A DNA stretch of 19,395 nt from Agrocybe praecox (GCA_964017145.1 CAXHKQ010000356.1:1-19395), one strand, 5' to 3'; numbered from the stretch's first letter, positions 10,291-19,300 are shown. Notes: generated by a model from the letters alone, not told the origin. Translations and numbers: made by a program.

Positions 10291-11128
10291 TCACAACGTC
10301 GCCGCCTTGATCAGACTCAACAGCTTGTACACCTCGACCCACGGAAATCGCCACTTCGACTCCTCGTCCTCCTTCTCCTCCACCTCAAACACCACCGGAC
10401 GCTCAGCGGCCAACAGCCTCGATGGCGGCACCACATCCGGATACTCCACAACCAAACCATCCGGACAATTCGTGTTCATCGTCTGCGGCTGCTCAACCGA
10501 ATCATCATAATCACCATCATCATCATCGTACTGTTCCTCCGTCAGTTTCACCCCATCACAATCCACCAGCGTCATATTCTTCGCAAAGCACAGCCGAATC
10601 TCACTCAAATACGTCACCGCCGACTGCCTATCCCTCAGACACCGGATGAACGGACGCCGCCCCAACGCCTTGACGACAGCATCGTGCACCAGCTCCACCC
10701 GCATCCGCTGGCCCTGGCCACCGGGCAGAATGCGCGCCTTGCCCAGAATCGACGACATCGAGTACTGATGCAGCCAGGACAGACCGCGCCCAAAGTACAG
10801 ATGCTCGTCGGCCAGTTCGGGCAGCACGGAGGCGCAGGTGCCGTGCTTCAGCCACTCGTGCTTCCACAGCTGCTGGCCGCGCTCGACGTTCATCCAGAAC
10901 TGCTCCAGCTGGTCCTCGAACGGCTTCAGCTGGGCGGGGTCGAAGGTGGCGCTCTTGTTGCAGAACGACGGTCCGATGGTGCCGAGCAGCGTGGGCCAGA
11001 CGCCGTGGATGGTCCACATCTCTTTGGGGGAGGGGAGGAGGCAGGTGTGATGGGGGTTCTGGTCCTTCCATTCGATGCAGGTGGTGACGGGCCACTGTTG
11101 GGTGAAGATGAGCACGTCGAAGTTGTTG
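10291..11128 (-). CDS. Ribonuclease T2 family secreted endoribonuclease, exon 2 (gene spans 10291-14668)
   Basis: With exon 1 at 14610-14668 this gives a 298-residue protein. RNase T2 enzymes cut single-stranded RNA through a 2',3'-cyclic phosphate and act in lysosomes or outside the cell. Both family signatures are intact: WTIHGVWP with His61, and KHEWLKHGTC (109-118) with His110, Glu111, Lys114 and His115. The N-terminal FTQQWPVTTC (28-37) and paired cysteines (37, 49, 76, 118, 183, 200, 210) fit the fold. Sequons at Asn77 (NKS) and Asn204 (NMT) fit a secreted protein. Residues 217-232 form a very acidic loop after the catalytic core, and a charged C-terminal tail of about 50 residues follows. 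The acceptor is CCGCGCAG|CAACAACTTC with the exon starting at 11128. It joins exon 1 in phase, rebuilding a Ser codon (AG+C). The stop is at 10291-10293. Confidence 0.95.
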
Positions 11129-12468
11129 CTGCGCGGGGAAAATAAGAAGGTCGTTTGTCGTTATTGAGGAGTGTGTAACAGCCATTCACAGAATTGTTCG
11201 GACACGGAGAAATGTTATTTTAATTTTTCGTATTTTCCTATACAACAAATCTTGCCATATTGCCATATACTGTCCGAATTATTTTGCAACATGATTTTTG
11301 TGCCTTACTTTCGAAATTATTGTATTCCGACGAATCTATTCGATTTTACCGATGGTTTTATTCTTCAACAGAAATCTAAAAATTAGCTAGAACAAAAATT
11401 GGTAAACGTCTCAAAAGAAAGCAAAATGGTATTTCTAATTTATACCTACGTATCCGAACTATCATGTGAGTGACTATACCAGTAATATGCATATGGTTTT
11501 TTAATTGTAGGAAAACGATAATATATTATTTGAAAGTTTTATAAATTAGTAGACAGATGTTTGAACTATATGCCATCAACATTTGGTATGAATATCTTCA
11601 GTTTGACCCTGCCAAAATGAATCCTCAAATACTACATGGGCTGATATGTATCGGGAGAAACATGGAAGGAACAACATTCTTGATAAAGACAAATTTTGTT
11701 GTTGATCAATTGATCATAGTCATCTTTCAGCCAGCCAAACAAAATCTTATACTCGTTCTGACATTAGTTTGAAATATATTGTCTTTATTGTAACTCGTGG
11801 TTTGACATACCCTAACATATGGTGAAGAGGTTATAGTCGTATTGAAGCACTGATTTCTGATAGGTAGAAGGGCCGCTGGAGCCAAAACATGTCTTGAGAA
11901 ATTGTTATATGGGGTCTGCCCTAGCCGAAATTAAATTTGGAATTTTTAAAACTATTATGTACCGTCCATTTGAGCACCGAATACGACGCCTAAATGTGGC
12001 AGTTCCTGACGAAAGCATCAATAAGTCCACCAAATAATTTCGGAATTCGGAAAGCATGGAACCTGGAGATTGCTGATACCCTTAGGCTATATAACACAAA
12101 AATATACATATCGTGCATACTTTTTTGGGTATGCGTGAGCTCTTTGCGGAAAGAGTGCCGCAAAAACGCAAAAACTCACTATCGACCAAATCGATCAAAG
12201 AGCCATCAATCAATGAATTGGGCTTCGAATTGAGGTCCCATCTATGGTTTTTTTTAAGTATTTGGCCTATAGTGACTATTTTTTTTTCATAAATGAAAAT
12301 GGTAGCTCCAGGTAAAGAATGAGGCAGTCTAAGTCGAAAAAAAAGCATTTTGCAAGGGTTAGAGACGAACACTTTTTGACGGTGATCGAGGTGTTGTAGG
12401 ACCACTGATTTAGGGCTATCGAGCTAAAATAAAACTATGTAGAGGAATTAAAAAAATGTGATAAAAAA

Positions 12469-12841
12469 TGTTAGGTTTTCCATATTTCATCCGATATTTA
12501 TCAGCCCATGTATTACACATTGCATTTCGGTATAAAACGGGACATTGCTCAGAAAATACTTGGCCTATCGCCATAAAAAACTTGTATTTAGATGATGCTT
12601 GGCCTTGTGAACTCGGCGCTAGCAATTTGACATTTCTATAGAAAGTCCTAAGCTTCTAGTTGAAATTTTTTCTCGTTAGTGATGGTGTATTTGACTGATA
12701 TGTAATGTGCAAATTACCTACAAATGAAAATGAGAAATGTAAAACAAAAAAAGTCAATAGGATATCATTTCATAGGAACATAATGTTTTAATTGATAAGC
12801 AGAACACAATACGTCAAAAATTTTGTATTGATATTTTAATG
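12469..12841 (+). repeat. Dispersed repeat, copy 2 (inside the RNase T2 intron)
   Basis: This matches 6987-7371 in the same orientation through at least nine ordered blocks, including TTGTGAACTCGGC, TACAAATGAAAATGA and AGGAACATA. The match runs the full length with scattered indels. Two copies 5.5 kb apart in one window suggest a moderately abundant family. Neither copy shows coding capacity. Confidence 0.65.
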
Positions 12842-13164
12842 AAGCTACATTCTATTGTCGAAGCCGTTATTCTTCGTCGTATGCGGTTGTAAAAACAGGG
12901 ATTTGTTTATTCAAATTCCTGATGCATATTCCGTAGTGGAATTGGCATTATACGGACGACTTCATGCTATAGAATCATGTAGTTTATTACTTTTAATTCA
13001 TGTTATTTATTGTGCATTCTTGAAATAATTTACAATAGAAAGTATCTCAAATGGCATTAAAAGTGCAAATTTGTCCACTCTGCGCATTGATAAAAATTTT
13101 TTGTATAGCAATCTGTTTATTACTCATTATGTTCATTACACAATTCCCTGTTTTGACGACGCGT

Positions 13165-13262
13165 TTGATTAATTTGACGTGTCGTTTTCGGGGATTCGAA
13201 CCACCGATTTGGGATTCCAAAACCCGATTATGCTACCTACTCTAGCATCACGCGTCATTTAG
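13165..13262 (-). mobile_element. Decayed tRNA-derived (SINE-like) fragment
   Basis: On the minus strand the segment reads from an A-box-like TAGAGTAGGTAGCATAA to a B-box-like GGTTCGAATCC about 30 bases later, the internal promoter layout of tRNA genes. The middle part (CGGGTTTTGGAATCCC) resembles an anticodon arm. The acceptor and T stems do not pair well, so it is not a working tRNA. No target duplication was found. It is different in sequence from the SINE at 13639. Confidence 0.4.
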
Positions 13263-13621
13263 GTATACAAAGTGATATTTTGTATGAGGACAGAAGTTAA
13301 TTTCACTCTCCACACTCCATCAAAAAAATCCGAATTTCGTGATTGTTTGAGTGAAATGATCAAAATGTGACTGCTCAAATAACATGTTTCCATGTATGAA
13401 AAGATAGGTCTTTCTTAGAACATGCTTGGCCGCAGTTCAGAGTTTTTTCAACGATTTTGCCCGAGAGCTATTTATATGTGAATGGATATACTCAAATTGG
13501 TAATTTCCTTATACAGTAAAACCTCCCTAAGCCTGAATCGCACTGGACCGAAAAAATGTTAATTTTTCAAGACCTAAACAAATCTGAAATAACGGAACAA
13601 ATGAAACGTGAGAATGACGAG

Positions 13622-13638
13622 TATTAGAAGATCATTCA
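13622..13638 (+). repeat. Left target-site duplication of the SINE
   Basis: The 17-base TATTAGAAGATCATTCA recurs exactly at 13873-13889 on the other side of the SINE. Confidence 0.85.
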
Positions 13639-13872
13639 GATTATTGTCATCTGAGTGACGTAGGGGTAGAGTACCTGCCTCACGATCGGAAGGTCCTGGG
13701 TTCGAATACCCGGTATGGGATGGTTTTTTTCTTCTAACGATGATCCGAAGGAAAGATGTTAAATGTTGCCTAGGGTTACTCTTTGGGTCGCTGTGCTAAT
13801 CACAAGGCATCTTCAAACCCGAAACCGATTATGAAGCTCTGCTACTGGGTTGTAATGCCACAAAATTATTAT
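13639..13872 (+). mobile_element. tRNA-derived SINE with perfect 17-bp target duplication
   Basis: The 5' part is tRNA-like: an A box around GTAGGGGTAGAGT and a B box GGGTTCGAATACCC at about 13699-13712. The part between (CTGCCTCACGATCGGAAGG) resembles the anticodon arm of tRNA-Val(CAC). A body of about 150 bases with no tRNA likeness follows, ending in an (ATT)n tail. The perfect repeat TATTAGAAGATCATTCA flanks it at 13622-13638 and 13873-13889, proving retrotransposition, and its perfection suggests a fairly young insertion. A LINE partner would supply the enzymes; the ATT tail may reflect which one. Confidence 0.82.
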
Positions 13873-13889
13873 TATTAGAAGATCATTCA
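13873..13889 (+). repeat. Right target-site duplication of the SINE
   Basis: This is an exact copy of 13622-13638. It follows the ATT tail directly, and since the duplication itself begins TATTA the exact boundary could move a few bases. Confidence 0.85.
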
Positions 13890-14515
13890 AAACAATGATT
13901 CCACAACAAATCTGTTTTGGGTTATATAATTCTACTGTTTTTGTCGCTACAAGGGAATTCGATGAACAATCTTTTCGTCGGATACATCGAATTCAGAATT
14001 TCGCACAATATGTAATGATTTATAGCGTTACGTGTACGTCGGAAATGAAGGAAAATAGATTGTGTAGTTTAATTTGATATGAAAAAACAACATTTTCCGT
14101 CCTACAGAGATCCAGTGAACACCGAAAAGTGATTTCCGTATCCGGCTCAGAGAGTTTCCGGCTTGCAGAGGTCGATTTTCATACAAATCGTGTTCAAGGT
14201 TCTCGGGACCGATCATATTTTCCGGCTTAATAAACTTCCCCCTTAATAAACTTGGGGTAGTACTATGAGAATGATTTTATTTATTGAGATATTAAATTTA
14301 TGTTTATTGGCTTGCGGATTGCCAAATACGTGATACTCTGTCGCAGTATTTACTCGACACTCGGCCCATAAACAGTCAAACATTATCGCGTACATTTAGA
14401 AAACTGCACAGTCGCTAAAAATGAAATGCTAGCTCTTCATCAAATAGAAGCGTCGTATGTCGCATGTCGTACTCGCCCGATTTGCGTCGCATTTCATACC
14501 ACGAATACAAACAAT

Positions 14516-14535
14516 CACACACACACACGCACACA
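14516..14535. repeat. CA microsatellite
   Basis: A (CA)n run with one CG interruption near the 5' end of the RNase T2 intron, about 75 bases from the splice donor. Confidence 0.8.
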
Positions 14536-14609
14536 ATACACTCCGCTCCGCATATGTGAATTTCCTTGCGTGGAATGTTGTTGGTATTTGATGTGCGCGA
14601 CGCACTCAC

Positions 14610-14668
14610 CTGTCTGCTGCGACGGTACCGCCGAGCATCAGCATCGCTGCTAGCAGCAGCAGCTGCAT
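14610..14668 (-). CDS. RNase T2 exon 1: start codon and signal peptide
   Basis: This 59-base exon encodes MQLLLLAAMLMLGGTVAAD plus two bases of the next codon. The run of Leu, Ala and Met followed by small residues is a classic signal peptide, with likely cleavage after VAA. The exon ends in a consensus donor, ACAG|GTGAGT, and the split codon joins exactly to exon 2 at 11128, leading into SNNFDVLIFTQQWP. The start at 14668 is the first ATG after about 380 AUG-free bases on this strand. The CTG-rich core could expand by slippage. Confidence is high because donor, phase, signal peptide and upstream leader all agree. Confidence 0.9.
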
Positions 14669-15051
14669 GATGTTGATGTGTTATGGAATATGGGACTCAG
14701 CACGAATCGAACTGATCCGTCTTTTGTTTGTGTGGCTCGAACGACGACGACGCCCGAAATCTTCGCAGCGAGACCACGCGCAGCTCAAGTGCTCAAGTGG
14801 TGGTGGTGATTAGAACGCACGCAGAGGTGTGATAATTGAATGAAATGCACGCAAATAACAAAGTATATGTGTGAAACCACACACTCAGGCGCTCTGCGAA
14901 TGTGTGGGGGTGTGCGGGTAAAAATACACTTGGCGACGCAACGAAATGACGAGACTGAATGATGCTGACCACAGTCAGTCGCAGTTTGCTTTGAGGTGTT
15001 TGTTGTTTACTGCGCTGTGCTCGTCTAATATGAATACTGAAACCTCGGAGT
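14669..15051 (-). promoter_or_regulatory. 5' leader and probable promoter of the RNase T2 gene
   Basis: The minus strand has no ATG from 14669 to 15051, about 383 bases, which fits a long untranslated leader and core promoter. The part up to about 14990 is richer in G+C and CpG than the DNA beyond. An insect initiator-like ATTCAGTC lies on the minus strand at 14953-14960, but no convincing TATA box stands about 30 bases before it. The true start site needs transcript data. Confidence 0.45.
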
Positions 15052-17585
15052 ACATGGTCCCGAATTTCAAGTGTTTTTTCGAGAAGACGGATAAACAGAA
15101 ATAGTTAGATATTTTATTTAGCATAGTTTGGTACGTGATATTAGGAAACACTATTTTTTTAAATAATTTTTGATATTTGTTCACACGTGAACTTACAAAA
15201 TAATAATTATTATTACAACCGAGATATGAGTTCAGTGCGAATTTCATCCATAATTTATTTCAAGTCAATATACGCTTTGATCGAATCTTCTTGAAACGCC
15301 CGAAATGCTGGTCGATAAATTTTACGGAATCACATTCCCATATCTAAAAGCACAAGCTAGAACCAGAGATGTTAAAGTAGATAATGTAGTGTGAATACGT
15401 AGAAATGCAAATTTCGTGTGACTACATGAAACTATAATTTAAAGTCACTTGATTTTTGCTTTAATCTAATTATAACATATCAATGTTAATTTACTAAAAA
15501 ATTCAACATTTATGTTGTCGTTGTTTTCGAGTTGTTGCTTGAAACGTAGTCCATATTCATATTGCCATACACCTCTGCAATTTGTTAATGTAATTTTCTA
15601 CGCCAAAATGTATTCCATAAAATTCTACTCCATCTACTGTTGTTACCATCCCTGACATAGTCGGCAAGGTGGGTCGGTAATGCAGACGAGTCGATTTGGC
15701 TGCGCCCTCTAACGAGTAAATGTTAGGTTCCATAACCCGGCTAATCTTCTTCATACGAGAGAGTGGTGAGTTTTCTCAAATGAGGTGAGTTGATTTTCTA
15801 GAGGTGCTTGTGTCTTCGCTCAACGGACGCTCAACGGGCAGTTGTTCACCATGAAAATACAGATAAGGACAGAACATCTTCCAATATGTTTTTTGGAGCA
15901 ACATTTTTGATGACAACGTTTTAATTTTTTCTACATAGTTTAATTTCCAGCCTAAAATCAGAGTAATTGCATCATCTCGATCCACTTCGAAATTCATTTG
16001 CCCTTATTCCCCATTTCGACTTTCTTATTTGAATGGAATCTCTTTGTCTGGCGTAAATTGTTCGAATTTGGTAATTTCTCATGCCCAAATCTTTAGCACG
16101 GTAGTCAAATTTTTGTTCGATATCTTTAGAGTAGCAGCAATTTTAGAATACTGCGTCTTCTGTCTTCTGTCTTCCGAAAATATTTTGTTGATTAGTTCGC
16201 GTTTTCGTCGATAGCTGTCACATTATGGCGTCTATTGCCCACGTCGTCATCAGTGCGCAAAAGGTCGTTACAAATTTTATTCCGGATAGGGCAGTTCCCG
16301 TAGGACAATTTCTCGAAACATCAGAAATCTGTGCTTTATCTATTCCCGAAATTTGCCTTCGATTAATTTTTTGTGTGAGCTGCATAGTTCACATAACTAT
16401 TGCTTTGATCGTGGGACTCTTGAGCATAAAATTGGATTGGATGTGAATAAATATTTCGTTCGTAATTATAATTCCAACCAAATATTACATATACGAATGT
16501 ATAGATCATAATGAAGGGCAGAGGCTGGTTTTTGTGATGCAAATACGAACATATTCTAGGAACAAAAGTTCGCCTAGAAGGCCTCTACCAGTCGGGATGA
16601 ACGCATGTCTAAAAAGCTAGTGGGCATTCGTAATTATATTGCCACAACTGTACATCCGAATATGTCGATCCGCGTGTTACAATAAAGGCTATTACTTACA
16701 AATTAATAACAGACGATTTTTTATAGCTGGCTTAAAGTTAACTTTCATCAATAATACATTTTGACTTTATCAAAAATGTTGTTCCTTCTGTGTCAGACCG
16801 GAGACATAATGACCCACGTTTTATTTGATTGACTCTTTTGGCTCATTCTATAGGATCAACATTCCCGACATTTCTGGTCGTTCGAATATTTTCACTTTTC
16901 CTAACGGATGACACACAACACAAGAGATATATTCTGTTCATATATCCGCCTTATGAAGCCGCCTCCGTCAGTTGTGGATTACGGTTGATAAAACTATACA
17001 CTTCTCGTTTCCAATGTTATCCCCAATAAAACAAGCACTCCACGCTCGACTTCAGCGATCTCGACACAAAATAATTCATGTGTAATATAATTTGATCACG
17101 CTCCAAAATAACTTGTCTTTCTCAGTTATCAGTAGATGTTCCCAGAAGGCAATACATTACATTTATTCTATGAACGCACAAACATGTAATATAATTAAAT
17201 CTAATATAAATTAACTAATTCTCATCAACAACTTCCACAGTATACACTCCACCTCCACGCTGTTCTCCAGGAGTCCGCACATGGAGTGTACTCCAACATG
17301 TGCCGGGTTTTCATATCGACCAGAGCACCTGATGAAGTACAATATACATGGGACCCGCACAGCACGCAGCATCACAGCATCGCCTTCCTCGAAAATCGCT
17401 CAGCTTCGTTGAACAGAAAACACAATCTGGCAGCACCCATCACTCATCAAAAGGGCACTGTAGAATGCAACTGCGCTCGCAATCTGTTTTGCGAATTTCG
17501 TGCTATCGATGAGTACAAAACCAGTCCAAAGATTAGGCGACGAGAATGCACCACACATTCCTGTAAACAATAATAACATTATCGG
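15052..17585. other. AT-rich intergenic stretch with no firm gene
   Basis: Frames of up to 95 codons occur on both strands but none shows a known domain, splice-site support or a good start context. A 44-residue minus-strand segment at 16079-16213 looks like a helix-turn-helix and is listed separately. The rest is AT-rich and unremarkable. Confidence 0.5.
16079..16213 (-). pseudogene. Possible helix-turn-helix remnant of a DNA transposase
   Basis: The minus strand encodes 44 residues between stops, with RRKRELINKIF followed by YSKIAATLKISNKNLTTVLKIW. The spacing of the hydrophobic residues (I-A-A-x-L-x-I-S then T-V-L) resembles the DNA-binding helix-turn-helix of Tc1/mariner-type transposases. 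There is no start codon in frame, no following catalytic domain, and a stop right after. It may be a scrap of a dead element or chance. Confidence 0.22.
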
Positions 17586-17589
17586 TGAC

Positions 17590-18045
17590 CGCTTTTTCTG
17601 CGTCATCGTTCAGAGCGCCATCACACACATTCCAGTGGGCGGCGGCGCACTGCACTGATTGCACCACAATTCATAGTAAATCGCGCAATCGCGAAAAACA
17701 TCCGCGCACAATGACGCGATGTGCAGCGCAGCGCAGCGCAGCTCTGAATGGGTTCTGCGGAATGTGCTGGTCGCTCTCAGTCCAGTATGAATGACGCATA
17801 TCTAGCTGGTGCAACGACGATGACGCGCTGATTGTGGGGCTGCGGCGATGCAGTTGTGGCGACGATGGCTGCTGGATTCGCTGGATTCGTCATAGCTCCA
17901 AGCTCCAAAGTCGTGTTGAGTGTGCCAGCGCGGACAACGCGCGCTACTTCAGGTACCTGACTGATTTGCAAACAACACGAGTCTCGGTTCCTGTGTAGCG
18001 CGCGGCGTCCGGGGCAATTGTTTGGCGAGAGTGACGGATGTCGGA
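17590..18045. promoter_or_regulatory. CpG-rich block, possible promoter or first exon of an unidentified gene
   Basis: Base composition changes sharply from AT-rich to GC- and CpG-rich. The block has a short tandem run of GCGCA at about 17720-17740 and an initiator-like CTCAGTCC at 17776-17783 on the plus strand. A short plus-strand frame starting MAAGFAGFVIAPSSK at about 17868 ends in a donor-like TTCAG|GTACCT near 17951. A minus-strand frame (17777-18106) covers the same bases. I cannot choose between them or name a product. Confidence 0.3.
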
Positions 18046-18048
18046 TGG

Positions 18049-18193
18049 ATGATTCATTTTCTGGCGACGTCGACGATTTTTTCGTTCTGGTATTTACTGC
18101 TGCCAATAATGCTTCTGAAACGACACAAATGGAACATATGTAAATTCATTCATTATTACGAGACGATGATTCCGTGTGGCTGTGTCCCAAAAA
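18049..18193 (+). repeat. Direct repeat, left copy
   Basis: This matches 18881-19033 in the same orientation: GATGATTCATTTTCTGG, TTTTCGTTCTG, CTGCCAATA, CGACACAAA..GGAACA.ATG, ATTCATTCATTATTACGA, TGATTCCGT, GTGTGGCTGTG.CCCAAAAAT. By eye about three quarters of positions agree, with small indels. It starts where the CpG-rich block ends. Confidence 0.85.
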
Positions 18194-18653
18194 TATAATT
18201 TTCCAAGTGTCTGCATTGAATACTTGAGCAGGGTTCTAATCTTGGAAACATGTATTTTGTAATTCTCATTGAAAGAGTCTGTCTGTCTGTCTGGTCCCAC
18301 ATTCATAATGATTGCCGCTTGTGCGAAATAGCCAATTAATATTGTTCAGCAAATAGCAAGCAGTAGTTATCTACCGAAGCCAGGCTTCGCAAATTATATA
18401 TTTATAAGTGTCTGCATTTTCAATGTAATCGGTGCTATGCGTCTTGTATAACTTGCATTTTTTTCGATGCTGAAATACTATGAACTTCATGATGAATGAA
18501 TGACATAATCATGACGAACAAGTCGAGGAAGTAAATCAACATGAACGACTGGATTATTGGATTATCGTCTGTATATTATTGTATTTTTTAAGTACCCAAA
18601 ATTGAAGGGGCCCCAATTGAACAATATCCGAGGCCCCACGAAACCATAAGACG
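18194..18653. other. AT-rich stretch between the direct repeats
   Basis: There is no coding signal. It ends with CCATAAGACGGCCCT (18644-18658), whose reverse complement AGGGCCGTCTTATGG resembles a hAT-type transposon end. An older hAT element may therefore lie here, into whose edge the MITE at 18662 jumped. A possible opposite end, CAGGGTTCTAATCTTGG near 18230, is weak. Confidence 0.35.
18277..18293 (+). repeat. GTCT microsatellite
   Basis: Four perfect GTCT units plus one base. Confidence 0.8.
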
Positions 18654-18661
18654 GCCCTAAG

Positions 18662-18860
18662 CAGTGGCGGATCCAGGATTTGGTAGGGGAAAGCTAGATT
18701 TTTTTTCTTCGAATTTCAACGAAATTGATCACACGGTTGTGGCGTTAAATGGCATTTTTAGCACGTTATATTAGGAATGTACCCTAAAAAACGCCTTTCA
18801 TCGAAAAACAATTATTAATATAGAGCGGAGGGGGGGAGCCCCTACCTGGATCCGCCACTG
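18662..18860. mobile_element. hAT-type MITE, 199 bp
   Basis: The two ends are perfect 16-base inverted repeats, CAGTGGCGGATCCAGG. The flanks are near-identical 8-base duplications, GCCCTAAG (18654-18661) and GCCCTGAG (18861-18868), differing by one base. Eight-base duplications and CAG.GGCG..-type ends are the mark of hAT transposons. At 199 bp it has no transposase, so it must have been mobilised by a related element elsewhere. A T/C-rich run occurs near one end and a G-rich run near the other. Confidence 0.88.
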
Positions 18861-18880
18861 GCCCTGAGGGCTGCTGACGA

Positions 18881-19033
18881 ATGATTCATTTTCTGGCCCA
18901 TCGATGACTTTTCGTTCTGTTTTTTTCTTCTGCCAATACTTCTCTGGAACGACACAAAACGGAACACATGTTCATTCATTCATTATTACGATTATGACTA
19001 TATGATTCCGTAGTGTGGCTGTGCCCCAAAAAT
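18881..19033 (+). repeat. Direct repeat, right copy
   Basis: The partner of 18049-18193, starting 832 bases downstream. The DNA after it turns CpG-rich, mirroring the DNA before the left copy. The two copies therefore bracket an AT-rich insert of about 690 bases that includes the MITE. Confidence 0.85.
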
Positions 19034-19300
19034 GCCAAACGACGCATGACCAAACTAGAGCGACGTCGGCAAACAATAGCGCCGCGGTGTTTGACCGAAA
19101 TTATGATTTCACAAATCATTTGGCCCCGAAATTCGCGGCGTGTGTGTGCGATGCGAGTTGCGGTGTGCCGAATCGGCGGTGTTTGACTGCACACACACAA
19201 AGCTCGTTGGACCGCGCGGGCTTGATTCACCAGAACCATTAAAACCATTTAATACCCACCACCGCACATACGCACACACACGCATGGAAACTACCCTACT
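19034..19300. promoter_or_regulatory. Second CpG-rich block, unassigned
   Basis: Bases 19040-19230 are CpG-rich with (CA)n tracts and stand out from the AT-rich surroundings. Short frames on both strands (75-90 codons) overlap and have no recognisable domain. It could be a promoter or leader of a gene beyond the window. The last 95 bases of the window are AT-rich and featureless. Confidence 0.25.

Larger units (their letters stand above)
13514..14260. mobile_element. Pogo/Tigger-like non-autonomous DNA transposon, interrupted by a SINE
   Basis: The left end is TA|CAGTAAAACCTCCCTAAGCC at 13514, the form of Tigger-type ends. The right part carries subterminal motifs of the same kind: CCGGCTCAGAGAGTTTCCGG and GCTTGCAGAGGTCGATTTTC at about 14139-14179, then CTCGGGACCGA and TTTTCCGGCTTAATAAACTT at about 14200-14236. 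The latter is an imperfect inverted match to the left end (GGACCGAAAA and TAAGCC). The outer right edge is blurred by a CTTAATAAACTT duplication, so the end is approximate. There is no transposase ORF. The SINE at 13639-13872 splits it. Confidence 0.5.
11129..14609 (-). other. Intron 1 of the RNase T2 gene (3,481 bp)
   Basis: The intron begins GTGAGT at 14609 and ends CCGCGCAG at 11129, so it is a standard GT-AG intron. It separates the signal peptide from the enzyme and is filled with AT-rich DNA and mobile-element remains: a repeat copy at 12469-12841, a tRNA-like fragment near 13165-13262, and a Tigger-like element interrupted by a SINE at 13514-14260. I found no further coding exon; open frames inside are short and unrelated to RNase T2. 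The 11150-12460 part shows nothing firm apart from a weak match at 11592-11637 to bases 6995-7037. Confidence 0.85.

Noticed and set aside
10628..11185. 185-codon minus-strand frame and a 153-codon plus-strand frame over RNase T2
   Set aside because: Both are shadows of RNase T2 exon 2; their Arg/Ala/Pro-rich or Leu/Gly-rich content is typical of wrong-frame reading of GC-rich codons.
13646..13720. tRNA gene
   Set aside because: The A and B boxes are present, but the acceptor stem does not pair, and the segment is the head of a longer SINE with target duplications.
2..14668. A joint defence system linking the retrotransposon and the RNase
   Set aside because: The RNase is a secreted or lysosomal enzyme on the opposite strand, 4.5 kb away across unrelated repeats; proximity is the only link.
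15557..15997. Two adjacent minus-strand frames (65 and 73 codons)
   Set aside because: They are separated by stops, show no known domain, and lie in AT-rich DNA. They may be transposon debris but nothing supports a call.
17286..17573. 95-codon plus-strand frame and an opposing frame with a signal-like start
   Set aside because: No splice support, family likeness or composition change; both strands are open by chance.
17777..18106. 109-codon minus-strand frame
   Set aside because: It has no domain, runs into the direct repeat, and competes with equally plausible plus-strand frames in CpG-rich DNA.
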